A stretch of 37,974 nt of DNA from Sedimentisphaerales bacterium (GCA_016930855.1 JAFGFX010000140.1:1-37974); one strand, 5' to 3'; shown: positions 23,230 through 31,739, numbered from the stretch's first letter. Numbers and translations: made by a program. The notes: a model not told the origin generated them from the letters alone.

Positions 23230-23739
23230 GTGTCTCAGTTGTCAGCAAAACGACAGGCGGCGGCGGAAGAAAGCCCGTTCGAGGAGCAGGTGGTCAAGGT
23301 GTTCCGCTGCGCCACCGTGGTCAAGGGCGGTCGGCGGTTCAGCTTCGCGGCGATGGTCGTGGTGGGCGACCGCCAGGGCCAGGTGGGCATCGGCTACGGC
23401 AAGGCCAATGAGGTGCCGCCCGCCGTGGAAAAGGCGATCAAGGACGCCCGCAAGAAGATCCAGCGCGTCAATATCTTCGGCACGACCATCCCGCACGAGG
23501 TGAAGGCCAAGTACCGCGCCACCCGCGTGGTGCTGGTCCCGGCCAGCGAGGGGACCGGCGTCATCGCCGGTTCGGCCGCCCGGGCCGTGCTCGAACTGGC
23601 GGGCGTCCATAACGTGCTGACCAAGGTGTATGGCAGCACCAGCGCCAAAAACGTGGTCAAGGCGACCCTGCAGGCCCTCCAGCAGCTGTGCAGCCGAAAG
23701 CAGATCGAAACGCTGCGCGGCGTAACCATACCGGCGTAA
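23230..23739 (+). CDS. rpsE: Ribosomal protein uS5
   Basis: 30S protein at the mRNA entry site, involved in decoding fidelity. The 169-residue product starts at GTG with a CGGAG Shine-Dalgarno. The double-stranded RNA-binding-like domain has VVKVFRCATVVKGGRRFSFA, VGIGYGKANEVPPAVEKAI and the conserved LVPASEGTGVIAGSAARAVLE. rplO follows after only 13 bases; rpmD (L30), which normally sits between them, is absent. Confidence 0.97.
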   Translation: MSQLSAKRQAAAEESPFEEQVVKVFRCATVVKGGRRFSFAAMVVVGDRQGQVGIGYGKANEVPPAVEKAIKDARKKIQRVNIFGTTIPHEVKAKYRATRVVLVPASEGTGVIAGSAARAVLELAGVHNVLTKVYGSTSAKNVVKATLQALQQLCSRKQIETLRGVTIPA

Positions 23740-23752
23740 GGAATGTGCAGTC

Positions 23753-24199
23753 ATGATGATTCATGAGATAACCTCTCAGGTGGGAAGGCATAAACGGCGG
23801 CGGCGCGTCGGCCGGGGGGCCGGCAGCGGCCTGGGCAAGACCAGCGGCCGCGGCCACAAGGGCCAGCGGTCCCGTTCCGGTTCGCTGCCTCCGATCACGA
23901 TGGAAGGCGGCCAGATGCCGCTGTTCCGGCGGATTCCCAAACGGGGATTCAACAACGCCGTGTTCGCCGCGCGGTACGCCATCGTCAATGTCGACCAGCT
24001 GGAGCAGTTTGACGAGGAGTCGCGGGTGGACCCGCAGGCCCTCTGCCAGGCCGGCTTGATTCGCCGCGCCGATGCCAAGGTCAAGATCCTGGGCAACGGC
24101 GAGCTGAATCGCCGCTTGAGCGTGGTGGCCCATAAATTCAGCCGCAGCGCCGAACAGAAGATCACCAGCGCCGGCGGCTCCGTCCAGCGACTATCCTGA
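23753..24199 (+). CDS. rplO: Ribosomal protein uL15
   Basis: Late-assembly large-subunit protein. The 148-residue product has the Gly/Arg-rich N-terminal extension RVGRGAGSGLGKTSGRGHKG followed by FRRIPKRGFNN and the globular C-terminal domain with VKILGNGELNRRLSVVAHKF. Two adjacent ATG codons could serve as start (23753 or 23756). The TGA stop begins another gggcgtcc-type spacer. Confidence 0.97.
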   Translation: MMIHEITSQVGRHKRRRRVGRGAGSGLGKTSGRGHKGQRSRSGSLPPITMEGGQMPLFRRIPKRGFNNAVFAARYAIVNVDQLEQFDEESRVDPQALCQAGLIRRADAKVKILGNGELNRRLSVVAHKFSRSAEQKITSAGGSVQRLS

Positions 24200-24279
24200 G
24201 GGCGTCCGGCTCAGTCGGCCGCGCCGGCCGCGCCGGCCGCACCGGGCCGATGGGATGCCCGGCCGATGTGTGTTGTTGA
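24197..24279 (+). repeat. Stop-anchored element (rplO copy), diverged
   Basis: Begins tgagggcgtccggctcagtc at the rplO stop and ends near gatgtgtgttgttgaa. Its beginning and end resemble the rplV copy, but the centre is replaced by a threefold cggccgcgc reiteration (about 24219-24241). Family membership is tentative. Confidence 0.35.
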
Positions 24280-24425
24280 AGTAAAAAGCCACGGCAGCGG
24301 GCCGCCAGAGACGACGACCCGGCCAAAATGAAGACGACGCCGGCGGATGAATCGGGCCGATGGGACGGGACGGGACGGGACGAGGCGATGTGTTCGTTGA
24401 AGTGGTGGCTCGCGGCGATCCACGG
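24244..24425. repeat. Two degenerate direct repeats upstream of secY
   Basis: gggccgatggga followed by gatgtgt-gttgaagt occurs at 24244-24282 and again at 24354-24403. The second copy has four consecutive gggac units (24362-24381) inserted, and both are followed by a ccacggc segment. They make up most of the 275-base rplO-secY spacer. Confidence 0.5.
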
Positions 24426-24474
24426 CCAAGGCGACGGGCTCAAAAACGGCCCACGTAAAGAAACGGGTAATTAA

Positions 24475-25845
24475 ATGTTTTCGGCGACCATAAACATCTT
24501 CAAGATCCCGGAACTGCGCAAGAAGATACTCTTTACCATCGGCATGCTGTGTATCTACCGCGTCGGATTCCATGTGCCGGTGCCGGGCGTGGACCAGGAG
24601 GCCCTGGCCGAGATCACCCGCCAGCAGGGCGGCTCCGGCAACCTGTTCGGCCAGGTGGCCGATTATCTGCAACTGTTCACCGGGGGCAACCTGCGCCAGA
24701 GCAGCCTGTTCGGCCTGGGGATCATGCCCTACATCTCGGCCTCCATCATCTTCCAGCTGCTGGTCACCGTCTGGCCGGCCCTGGAGAAGCTGCACAAGGA
24801 GGGCGAGACCGGCCGCCGCAAGATCCAGGAATACACCCGCTACGCCACGGTGGCGATCTGCCTGATCCAGGCGGCGTTCTGGCTGGTCTACATGCGCAAC
24901 AGCGGCTTCGTCTATCGCGATATCATCTACAACCATTGGTACATGTTCTTCGCCATGGGGGTCGTGGCCATGACCGCCGGCACCATCTTCCTGATGTGGC
25001 TGGGCGAGCAGATCGACGAATACGGCATCGGCAACGGCATCAGCCTGATCATCATGGCCGGCATCGTCGCCCAAATGCCCTGGGCGGTCCGCCAGGTGAT
25101 TGCCCGGGCGAACTTCTCCTACGACAACGTCTCGGAGACCTCCATCGGGCCCGACAAGATCCTCTTCCTGATCGTCGCCTTCGTGGGGGTGGTCGCCGGG
25201 GCGATCCTGATCACCCAGGCCCAGCGGCGGATCCCCATCCAGTACGCCAAGATGATGCGGGGCCGGCGGGTCTACGGCGGCCAGCGGCAGTATCTGCCCC
25301 TGCGGGTCAACCACGGCGGCGTGATGCCCATCATCTTCGCCTCCACGTTGATGCTGTTCCCCTCGCTGGTGATCGGCTGGATCTCCCGCGTGTGGGAATC
25401 GAAGTTCATCGCGGAGGTGCAGTCGGCGTTCCGGTATGAATCCTACGTGTACAACCTGCTGTACATCGTCCTGATCTACTTCTTCGCCTACTTCTGGACG
25501 ACGGTGCAGTTCCAGCCCAAGGAGATGGCCACCAACCTGCGGGACAGCGGCGCGTTCATCCCCGGCCTGCGGCCCGGCCGCCGGACGGCCGAGTACCTGG
25601 AAAAGGTCATGAGCCGCATCACCTACGTCGGGGCGGGCTTCCTCTCGATCATCGCCGTGGTGCCCACCATGGTGATGGTCTGGCTGGATATCGACTGGAA
25701 CGTGGCGACCTTCCTGGGCGGCACGGGCCTGCTCATCGTGGTGTCGGTCTCGCTGGATCTGGTCCAGCGGATCGAGAGCAACCTGATCATGAGGAATTAC
25801 GCCGGCTTCATGGAGGGCGGCCGCATCAAGGGAGCGTATGCATGA
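24475..25845 (+). CDS. secY: Preprotein translocase subunit SecY
   Basis: Channel subunit of the Sec translocon in the cytoplasmic membrane, 456 residues with about ten hydrophobic segments. Family landmarks are the N-terminal FKIPELRKKILFT, the plug-region GGNLRQSSLFGLGIMPYISA, the loop LGEQIDEYGIGNGISLIIMA and the cytosolic loop RRIPIQYAKMMRGRRVYGGQ. The C-terminal YAGFMEGGRIKG tail is near standard. It overlaps adk by four bases (ATGA), so the two are translationally coupled. Confidence 0.97.
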   Translation: MFSATINIFKIPELRKKILFTIGMLCIYRVGFHVPVPGVDQEALAEITRQQGGSGNLFGQVADYLQLFTGGNLRQSSLFGLGIMPYISASIIFQLLVTVWPALEKLHKEGETGRRKIQEYTRYATVAICLIQAAFWLVYMRNSGFVYRDIIYNHWYMFFAMGVVAMTAGTIFLMWLGEQIDEYGIGNGISLIIMAGIVAQMPWAVRQVIARANFSYDNVSETSIGPDKILFLIVAFVGVVAGAILITQAQRRIPIQYAKMMRGRRVYGGQRQYLPLRVNHGGVMPIIFASTLMLFPSLVIGWISRVWESKFIAEVQSAFRYESYVYNLLYIVLIYFFAYFWTTVQFQPKEMATNLRDSGAFIPGLRPGRRTAEYLEKVMSRITYVGAGFLSIIAVVPTMVMVWLDIDWNVATFLGGTGLLIVVSVSLDLVQRIESNLIMRNYAGFMEGGRIKGAYA

Positions 25846-26501
25846 TAATCCTGTTTCTGGGCCCGCCGGGCGCCGGCAAAGGCACCCAGTGCAAGTTCCT
25901 GGCCGACCGGTACCGGCTGCGGCACCTGTCCAGCGGGGACATCCTGCGCCGCGAGCGCCAGGAGGGCACCGATCTGGGCAAGCAGGCCCAGTCCTACATG
26001 GACAGCGGCCGGCTGGTGCCCGACGATCTGATCGTGGCCATGATGCGCCAGGAGATCGGCGCGGCCGCCGACGGCGAAACGTCCGGGGTGATCCTGGACG
26101 GCTTCCCCCGCACCCTCCAGCAGGCCCAGGCCCTCGACCAGGCCCTGCGGGACGATGACAAACAGGTGGACGTGGTGCTCAACCTGGACGTCGATGACGA
26201 CAAACTGGAACGGCGGATCACCGGCAGGCGCAGCTGCCCCCGGTGCGGGACCGCCTACCATGTCGATTTCAATCCGCCCCGACGGGCCAACGTGTGCGAC
26301 CGGGACGGGGCCGCACTCGCCCAGCGCAGCGATGATACGGCCGCCGTGGTGCGCAAGCGCATCGAGACCTATCATCAGCAGACCGCGCCCCTGATTGATT
26401 ACTATGGGCACCAGGGAACCCTGCAAACCGTGGACGGCAATGTGCCGATCGAGCAGGTGACCCGGTCGCTCAGTGCGATTCTGGATGGTTGCAACCGCTG
26501 A
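25842..26501 (+). CDS. adk: Adenylate kinase
   Basis: Converts ATP plus AMP to two ADP in the cytoplasm. The 219-residue product has the P-loop GPPGAGKGT (7-15), the AMP-binding DGFPRT (86-91), and a long LID carrying a zinc site formed by C132, C135, C152 and D155, the Cys3-Asp type known from Bacillus. secY-adk-map is the standard order in the spc operon of many bacteria. It starts within the secY stop codon. Confidence 0.97.
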   Translation: MIILFLGPPGAGKGTQCKFLADRYRLRHLSSGDILRRERQEGTDLGKQAQSYMDSGRLVPDDLIVAMMRQEIGAAADGETSGVILDGFPRTLQQAQALDQALRDDDKQVDVVLNLDVDDDKLERRITGRRSCPRCGTAYHVDFNPPRRANVCDRDGAALAQRSDDTAAVVRKRIETYHQQTAPLIDYYGHQGTLQTVDGNVPIEQVTRSLSAILDGCNR

Positions 26502-26520
26502 CGCGAGGACGAGACGGCTA

Positions 26521-27314
26521 TGGCGGTGGCGATTCGTACCGCAAGGGAAATCGAAAAAATCCGGGCGGCCGGACAAGTCGTCGGCCGGGTTTTACACAAG
26601 TTAAGAGAGATCGCGGCGGCAGGCGTCACCACGGCGGACCTGGCCGATCTGAGTGATCGGATCATCGCCGAAGCGGGCGGCACGGCCCTGTTCAAGGGAG
26701 TGAGAAACCCGGCGGCGCGGTTCGATTTTCCCGCCAGTATCTGCGCCAGCATCAACGAGGAGGTGGTCCACGGGATCCCTTCCGGCCGGCGGATGCTGAC
26801 CGACGGCGATATCCTGAGCATCGACTGCGGCGTGAAGCTCAACGGCTATTGCGGGGATGCGGCCATCACCCTCCCCATCGGCCGGGTTGATCCCGAGGTC
26901 GAGCGCCTGCTGCGGATCACGCGCCAACTGCTGGATATCGCCGTGCGGGAGTCGCGGCCGGGACGCTACTGGAGCGAGATCGCCGGCCGCATGCAGGAAC
27001 ATGCCGAACAGGCCGGCTTCGGCGTCGTACGGGACTACGTCGGGCACGGCATCGGCCGCCAGATGCACGAGGATCCCAAGCTGCCCAACTTCGTCAGCCG
27101 GGAGCTGCTGGGCAACGATCTGCTGCTCCGCAAGGGCATGGTCCTGGCCGTCGAGCCGATGGTCAACCTGGGGACCTGGAAGGTCAAGGTCTCCGGCGAC
27201 GGCTGGACGGTCCTGACCGCCGACGGACTGCCGTCGGCCCATGAGGAACATACCATCGCGGTGACGGACGACGGGACCGAGATCCTCACCGCCGGCCCGG
27301 ACGGGGCCGAATAA
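26521..27314 (+). CDS. map: Methionine aminopeptidase, type I
   Basis: Removes the initiator methionine from nascent proteins. In the 264-residue product the metal ligands are D102, D113, H176, E212 and E243, with the catalytic His at 84 (VVHGIP). Motifs include SIDCGVKLNGYCGDAA, GHGIGRQMHEDP and VEPMV. The length is typical for the short bacterial type without an N-terminal zinc extension. The last codons (gccgaa plus stop) are part of a 69-base unit repeated immediately downstream. Confidence 0.97.
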
Positions 27315-27443
27315 AGTGGGGCGGCTTCGTGGTTGATGGATTGGAGTTGATACAGACACAAGGCGGCAACCAGGGCCGAATGAAGTGGGGCGGCTTCGTG
27401 GTTGATGGATTGGAGTTGATACAGGCACCAGGCGTCGGCCAGC
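27306..27443. repeat. 69-base tandem duplication including the end of map
   Basis: The unit beginning gccgaataaagtggggcgg at 27306 recurs at 27375 as gccgaatgaagtggggcgg, and both continue with cttcgtggttgatggattgg and agttgatacag. The offset is exactly 69 bases. The first copy contains the map stop codon TAA, the second an equivalent TGA. A possible decayed third piece, cgtggttga, occurs near 27538. Confidence 0.85.
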
Positions 27444-27653
27444 GGGGCCGACCAAAAAGTAGCCTTTGCCTTCAAGGGCCGAGGTGGAACAAGGATAAGG
27501 AGGCGACCTGCGAGGCCGGGTAGAGAGGGGACGCCGTCGTGGTTGAGGCCGCTAAGTTGCCTTCCGCCCGAAGCGGCGGCCGAAAGGGCCGAAGGCAAAC
27601 CGGGGCGGACCGGCGGCCGGCCGCCGGGCCAAAACAGGATGCAGGAAAAACCC
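27315..27653 (+). other. map-infA spacer
   Basis: Besides the 69-base duplication, this 339-base gap holds a hairpin whose outer arms ttgccttc (27557-27564) and gaaggcaa (27591-27598) match perfectly and enclose ggcc-gaaag-ggcc. It also holds a 16-base palindrome, cggcggccggccgccg, at 27611-27626. Both lie in the infA leader. No gene is supported; a small frame across the duplication (27329-27523) is a repeat by-product. Confidence 0.55.
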
Positions 27654-27869
27654 ATGCCCAAAAAAGACGCCATCAAGGTGGACGCCACGGTGCTGGAGGC
27701 ACTGCCGAACGCCGTCTTCCGCGTGGCGCTGGAGAATGGACACGAGGTGCTGGCCCATGTCTCCGGGAAGATGCGGATGAATTTCATTCGCATCCTGCCC
27801 GGCGATACGGTCACAGTGGAATTGAGTCATTACGACCTGACCCGCGGCCGGATCGTGCTGCGGAAATAG
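27654..27869 (+). CDS. infA: Translation initiation factor IF-1
   Basis: OB-fold factor that blocks the ribosomal A site during initiation. The 71-residue product starts [20 protein letters not shown] and contains [19 protein letters not shown], followed by [16 protein letters not shown]; the C-terminus is typical. The frame is open upstream, but this ATG gives the canonical length and has an AGGA Shine-Dalgarno. The N-terminus is PKKDAIKVD rather than the frequent AKEDxIEVE. It sits before rpmJ and rpsM, as in many bacteria. Confidence 0.97.
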   Translation: MPKKDAIKVDATVLEALPNAVFRVALENGHEVLAHVSGKMRMNFIRILPGDTVTVELSHYDLTRGRIVLRK

Positions 27870-27892
27870 CAGATGACAGGCGGGTGCGCAAC

Positions 27893-28012
27893 ATGAAGGT
27901 TCGAACGTCCGTACGCAGAATTTGTGAATACTGCAAAATCGTAAAACGCCGCGGCGTGGTCCGGGTGATCTGCAAGGCCAATCCCCGCCACAAGCAGCGG
28001 CAAGGCAGATAA
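27893..28012 (+). CDS. rpmJ: Ribosomal protein bL36
   Basis: Smallest large-subunit protein, 39 residues, of the zinc-binding type: C11, C14, C27 and H33 provide the CxxC-x12-C-x5-H site. The sequence [20 protein letters not shown] is a close family match. The start is fixed by this match; a weak Shine-Dalgarno (gggtg) lies upstream. It lies 23 bases after infA and 11 bases before rpsM. Confidence 0.96.
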   Translation: MKVRTSVRRICEYCKIVKRRGVVRVICKANPRHKQRQGR

Positions 28013-28023
28013 AGGGAGTCGCT

Positions 28024-28410
28024 ATGCCTCGTATCGCAGGGATTGACGTGCCCAACGACAAGCCGGTGTGGATCGCCCTGACCTATGTCCACGGGATCGG
28101 CCCGTATCTGTCGCGGCAGATTCTCAAGGAGGCCCAGATCTCCGACACCATCCGGGCCAAGGATCTGACCGACGACGAGCTGAGCCGCATCTCGGGGATC
28201 ATAGATCGCAATTACGTGATCGAGGGCCAGCTCCGCCGGCAGGTCTCCCAGGACATCGCCCGGCTGCGCGACATCGGCTGTTACCGCGGCCTGCGGCATC
28301 GGCGCGGCCTGCCGGTGCGCGGCCAGAGCACCCGCAGCAACGCCCGGACCCGCAAGGGGCCCCGCAAGACCGTGGCCGGCAAGAAGGGCGTCAAGGAGAT
28401 GCGCTCCTAG
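28024..28410 (+). CDS. rpsM: Ribosomal protein uS13
   Basis: 30S head protein that contacts the P-site tRNA and L5. The 128-residue product starts [20 protein letters not shown] and contains [17 protein letters not shown]. It has the C-terminal basic stretch [20 protein letters not shown], followed by [14 protein letters not shown]. An AAGGGAG Shine-Dalgarno precedes the ATG. rpsK follows after 87 bases. Confidence 0.97.
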   Translation: MPRIAGIDVPNDKPVWIALTYVHGIGPYLSRQILKEAQISDTIRAKDLTDDELSRISGIIDRNYVIEGQLRRQVSQDIARLRDIGCYRGLRHRRGLPVRGQSTRSNARTRKGPRKTVAGKKGVKEMRS

Positions 28411-28497
28411 CGGGCGGTTGTGCCCGGCGCGGCGCCGAAGCGGCCGGGCCGAAGCGGCAATCATGGGAATTTTGAGGATCGCACCAGGAAAGACGTT

Positions 28498-28881
28498 ATG
28501 GCGAAAAAAACGGCGAAGAAGAAGTTGCGGCGCAACGTGGGCAAGGGCATCGCCCACATCAAGGCGTCGTTCAACAATACCATCATCACGATTACGGATG
28601 CGAACGGCGAGGCCCTGTGTTGGGATTCGGCCGGCACCATCGGCTTCAAGGGATCGCGCAAGAGCACTCCCTTCGCCGCCCAGCGGGCCGCCGAGAAATG
28701 CGCCAACAGCGCCAAGAAGCAGGGCGTGGTGGAGCTGGAGGTTCGCGTCAAGGGAGCCGGCTCCGGACGGGAATCGGCGATCACCGCCCTGCAGGCGGCG
28801 GGCATGCGCATCGCCTCGATCGAGGACGTCACGCCCCTGCCGCACAACGGGTGTCGCCCGAAAAAGCGTCGGCGGGTCTAG
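28498..28881 (+). CDS. rpsK: Ribosomal protein uS11
   Basis: Platform protein of the 30S subunit. The 127-residue product contains [40 protein letters not shown] and the C-terminal [15 protein letters not shown], whose Asn-Gly is the isoaspartate site known in this family. The frame is open upstream for 26 codons, but the ATG at 28498 gives the canonical MAKKTAKKK start with an AGGAAAG Shine-Dalgarno. The 194-base spacer to rpsD holds a short ggccg-tttgg-cggcc hairpin and no recognised gene. Confidence 0.97.
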   Translation: MAKKTAKKKLRRNVGKGIAHIKASFNNTIITITDANGEALCWDSAGTIGFKGSRKSTPFAAQRAAEKCANSAKKQGVVELEVRVKGAGSGRESAITALQAAGMRIASIEDVTPLPHNGCRPKKRRRV

Positions 28882-29075
28882 CCGCCGACCGGCCGGGTCG
28901 GGGGCTACTTCCCGGGCGGCCCTGACAAAACCACAGGGTAGCGAGGCGGGGGCCGTTTGGCGGCCCAAAGATGAAGGTAGCCGTCATCCGCGCACCCGGC
29001 GGCGGGCCGGCGTACGCGGCCCGGCGGTGTTATGGAAAACGAATCCTGACTTGAGATGAGGAGTTGCAGTATACG

Positions 29076-29708
29076 ATGGGTAGAACCTTGGGACCAGTAT
29101 GCCGGTTGTGCCGCCGCGAAAGCATCAAGTTGATGCTCAAGGGCGCACGTTGCGAAACCGCCAAGTGCCCGATGGAACGCCAGGACCGCAACCGGCCGCC
29201 GGGGATGTTTTCCTGGCGGCGGGGCCGTTCCAGCGAATTCGGCATCCGCTTGCGGGAAAAACAGAAGGTCAAGCGGTATTACGGCGTGCTGGAGAAACAG
29301 TTTCGCTTGTATTTCCGCCAGGCCGAGCGCCGGCGGGGCAACACCGGCCAGACGCTGCTGAGCCTGCTGGAGCGCCGCCTCGACAACGTGATTTACAAGA
29401 TGCATTTTGCCCCCTCGCACCGGCTGGCCCGCCAGATCATCACCCACGGGCACGTGAAGGTCAACGGGCGCAAATGCGACATTCCCAGCTATTCGGTGCG
29501 CCAGGGCGACAAGATCACCCTGAAGGCCGCCGAGAAGACCAAGAAGCTCATTCAGGCCAACCTGGAGGCGGAGAAGAATTCTCCCGTGCAGCCCTGGCTG
29601 CAGGTCGATGCCCAGGCCCTGGAAGGCGTGGTCGTGGCCCTGCCGAACCGGGACGACGTGCAGATCCCGGTGGAGGAGCAGTTGATCGTGGAGGTGTGTT
29701 CCCGGTAG
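29076..29708 (+). CDS. rpsD: Ribosomal protein uS4, zinc-binding type
   Basis: Nucleates 16S rRNA folding. The 210-residue product has the N-terminal zinc site C9, C12, C26, C31 (GPVCRLCRRE and RCETAKCPME), as in Thermus. The S4 RNA-binding domain is at about 95-160 (LDNVIYKMHFAPSHRLARQI followed by HGHVKVNGRKCDIPSY). ATG at 29076 is preferred over an in-frame TTG at 29064 because the GAGGAG Shine-Dalgarno at 29057-29062 is too close to the latter. rpoA follows after 183 bases. Confidence 0.97.
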   Translation: MGRTLGPVCRLCRRESIKLMLKGARCETAKCPMERQDRNRPPGMFSWRRGRSSEFGIRLREKQKVKRYYGVLEKQFRLYFRQAERRRGNTGQTLLSLLERRLDNVIYKMHFAPSHRLARQIITHGHVKVNGRKCDIPSYSVRQGDKITLKAAEKTKKLIQANLEAEKNSPVQPWLQVDAQALEGVVVALPNRDDVQIPVEEQLIVEVCSR

Positions 29709-29891
29709 GCCCGTCGGTCCGGCGCGCCCGATGTGAGATCGAAACGAAGAATCCCGCCACCGGTGGCCGGGTGGCGCAACAACACAATTGAAACATGCAG
29801 CGGCCGGAGAAAACCGGTTCCTTTTTGGAATCGTGCAAACCCGCAAACGGGACCGGTTGATGAGGGCCGCTGACAAGCGGGAGGTTTTGCC

Positions 29892-30887
29892 ATGCGAATT
29901 CGGTGGCGCGGATTGGAACTGCCCAATCAGGTGGTATTGGATAAAGAGGTTTCCACCGAGACCTATGGTCGCCTGGTTATAGAGCCCTTCGAGCGGGGAT
30001 TCGGGATCACCGTGGGCAACAGCTTGAGGCGGATTTTGCTTTCCTCGCTGGAAGGCAGCGCCGTCACCTCGCTGAAGATTGCTGGTGCGCCCCATGAGTT
30101 CACCTCGCTGGAGGGCGTGAAAGAGGATGTCACGGGCATCATCTTGAACGTGAAATCGCTGGTGATCCGGCTCGATCGGGACGAACCGACCGTGATGCGG
30201 GTTTCGGCGTCGCAGGCCGGCACGGTCACCGCCGCCCAGATCGAGACGGGCCCCGAGCTGGCCGTGATCAATAAGGATCAGGTGCTGGCCACCCTGACCC
30301 AGGACATCCATTTTTCCATGGAGATGACGGTCAAGCGGGGCCGGGGATACGTGCCGGCGAGCATGGAGGATGACGCCGCCTCTCAGCAGGAGCTCGGCGT
30401 CATTCCCATCGATGCGATCTTCTCGCCGGTGCGCCGGGTCCGCTACAAGACCGAGGAAACCCGCGTCGGCCAGCGGATCAATTACGACCGGCTGATCATG
30501 GAGATCTGGACCGACGGCACGATCGGGCCGGAGCTGGCCCTGGTGGAGGCGGCCAAGATCCTCCGCAAGCACCTGGGGCCGTTCATCCAGTACTTTGAAC
30601 TGGGACCGGAGCGGGCGGAATCCGAGTCGGCCGTCCAGGCCGAAGCCGTCGAATCCGGGCTGGACGAGGAACTGAAAAAGAAGCTCGGCGAGCCGGTCTC
30701 CAGTCTCGATCTGTCCGTGCGGGCCACCAACTGCCTGGAGATGGCCAAGTTGGAAACCATCCGGGATCTGGTCCGCCTGACGGACAGCGAACTGCTGGCC
30801 CTGCGCAGCTTCGGCAAGACCAGCCTGCGGGAGGTGAAGCGCAAACTGGCCGACCTGGGCCTGGAATTGGGAATGCAGGTGGATTAA
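29892..30887 (+). CDS. rpoA: DNA-directed RNA polymerase subunit alpha
   Basis: Assembly and regulator-contact subunit, 331 residues. The N-terminal dimerisation domain (1-235) has LEPFERGFG-like IEPFERGFGITVGNSLRRIL, and the C-terminal domain (about 259-331) has SVRATNCLEMAKLETIRDLV and LRSFGKTSLREVKRKLADLG. A GGGAGGT Shine-Dalgarno precedes the ATG. The 183-base upstream spacer contains a gccaccggtggc palindrome (29756-29767) and a cccg-caaa-cggg hairpin. Its TAA stop begins an inverted-repeat element. Confidence 0.97.
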   Translation: MRIRWRGLELPNQVVLDKEVSTETYGRLVIEPFERGFGITVGNSLRRILLSSLEGSAVTSLKIAGAPHEFTSLEGVKEDVTGIILNVKSLVIRLDRDEPTVMRVSASQAGTVTAAQIETGPELAVINKDQVLATLTQDIHFSMEMTVKRGRGYVPASMEDDAASQQELGVIPIDAIFSPVRRVRYKTEETRVGQRINYDRLIMEIWTDGTIGPELALVEAAKILRKHLGPFIQYFELGPERAESESAVQAEAVESGLDEELKKKLGEPVSSLDLSVRATNCLEMAKLETIRDLVRLTDSELLALRSFGKTSLREVKRKLADLGLELGMQVD

Positions 30888-30959
30888 GGACGCCCGACAC
30901 AATGAGGGCGGATGGCCCGATCCGGGCGTTTGCGGATCGTGGTCACTCATTTTGTTGGC
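30885..30959 (+). repeat. Stop-anchored 68-base inverted-repeat element (rpoA copy)
   Basis: Starts at the rpoA stop as taaggacgcccgacacaatg and ends tcactcattttgttgg. It is the second copy of the element at 21071-21138, in opposite orientation, with an ungapped alignment over 68 bases. The ends acacaatgag and ctcattttgt are inverted repeats. Confidence 0.75.
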
Positions 30960-31057
30960 AGGTACAAGCATCGCCGGACGCAGGGGCCCCCGGAACCATG
31001 ACGGATCAGGCGGGCGCCCCGACCGGCGGTATCGAGAAAAAAGACGGGAAGGATACG

Positions 31058-31705
31058 ATGCGACATCAGGTTGCCGGAAGACATTTGAATCGTACGAGCG
31101 CCCATCGCCGGGCCCTCCGCCGCAATCTGGCGGCGTCCCTGTTCGAGCACGGGACGATCACGACGACCCGCCAGAAGGCCAAGTTCGTTCAGCCCTTTGC
31201 CGAGCGGCTGGTCAGTCTGGCCAAGGACGGCTCGCTGCATGCCCGCCGTCGGGCGATTACCCTGCTGCAGGAACGGGACATCTGCAAGGTCGAGGACGGC
31301 GTGCCGGTGAAAGAGACCACCGTGATCCGGAAATTGTTCTCCGAGATCGGACCCCAATACCGCAGCCGCAACGGCGGATACACCCGGATCATCCACCTGC
31401 CGTTTCGGCGGATCGGGGACAACGGCCAGTTGGTCATGCTGCAGTTGGTGGCCGAGTCCGCCGCCACGTCGGCCGCCGCGGCGCCCCGCCGCCGGTCCAA
31501 ATCGGCCCGGCCGGCCAAGCCCGCCCCGGCCGGCGGTGACGTTGCCGAGGCGGCGCCCGGGGACTCCCCGCCGCCGGTGGACCAGGCCGAAACCGAACCG
31601 GCCGACGCATCGGGACCGCCCGATCCGGCCGCGGCCGAGCCGGCCCGGCCGGCCGGCGCCGATTCGCCGGCCGGTCCCAAGGATGGCCAAGGCGCCGCCT
31701 CGTAG
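31058..31705 (+). CDS. rplQ: Ribosomal protein bL17 with long C-terminal tail
   Basis: Tunnel-exit protein of the large subunit. Residues 1-131 are a complete L17 (MRHQVAGRHLNRTSAHRRAL, then NLAASLFEHGTITTTRQKAK, ending QLVMLQLV). Residues about 135-215 are an extra tail: first basic (PRRRSKSARPAKP), then Ala/Pro/Asp/Glu-rich and probably disordered. The ATG at 31058 is chosen because it gives the family start; upstream in-frame ATGs at 30902 and 30998 would add non-homologous sequence. Last gene of the ribosomal run. Confidence 0.95.
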   Translation: MRHQVAGRHLNRTSAHRRALRRNLAASLFEHGTITTTRQKAKFVQPFAERLVSLAKDGSLHARRRAITLLQERDICKVEDGVPVKETTVIRKLFSEIGPQYRSRNGGYTRIIHLPFRRIGDNGQLVMLQLVAESAATSAAAAPRRRSKSARPAKPAPAGGDVAEAAPGDSPPPVDQAETEPADASGPPDPAAAEPARPAGADSPAGPKDGQGAAS

Positions 31706-31739
31706 TCCGGCATTGGGCCAAAAGATCCTGGCGAGAGAA

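Noticed and set aside
27329-27523. Small open frame with a repeated peptide after map
   Set aside because: It arises only from the 69-base DNA duplication and has no supporting signals.
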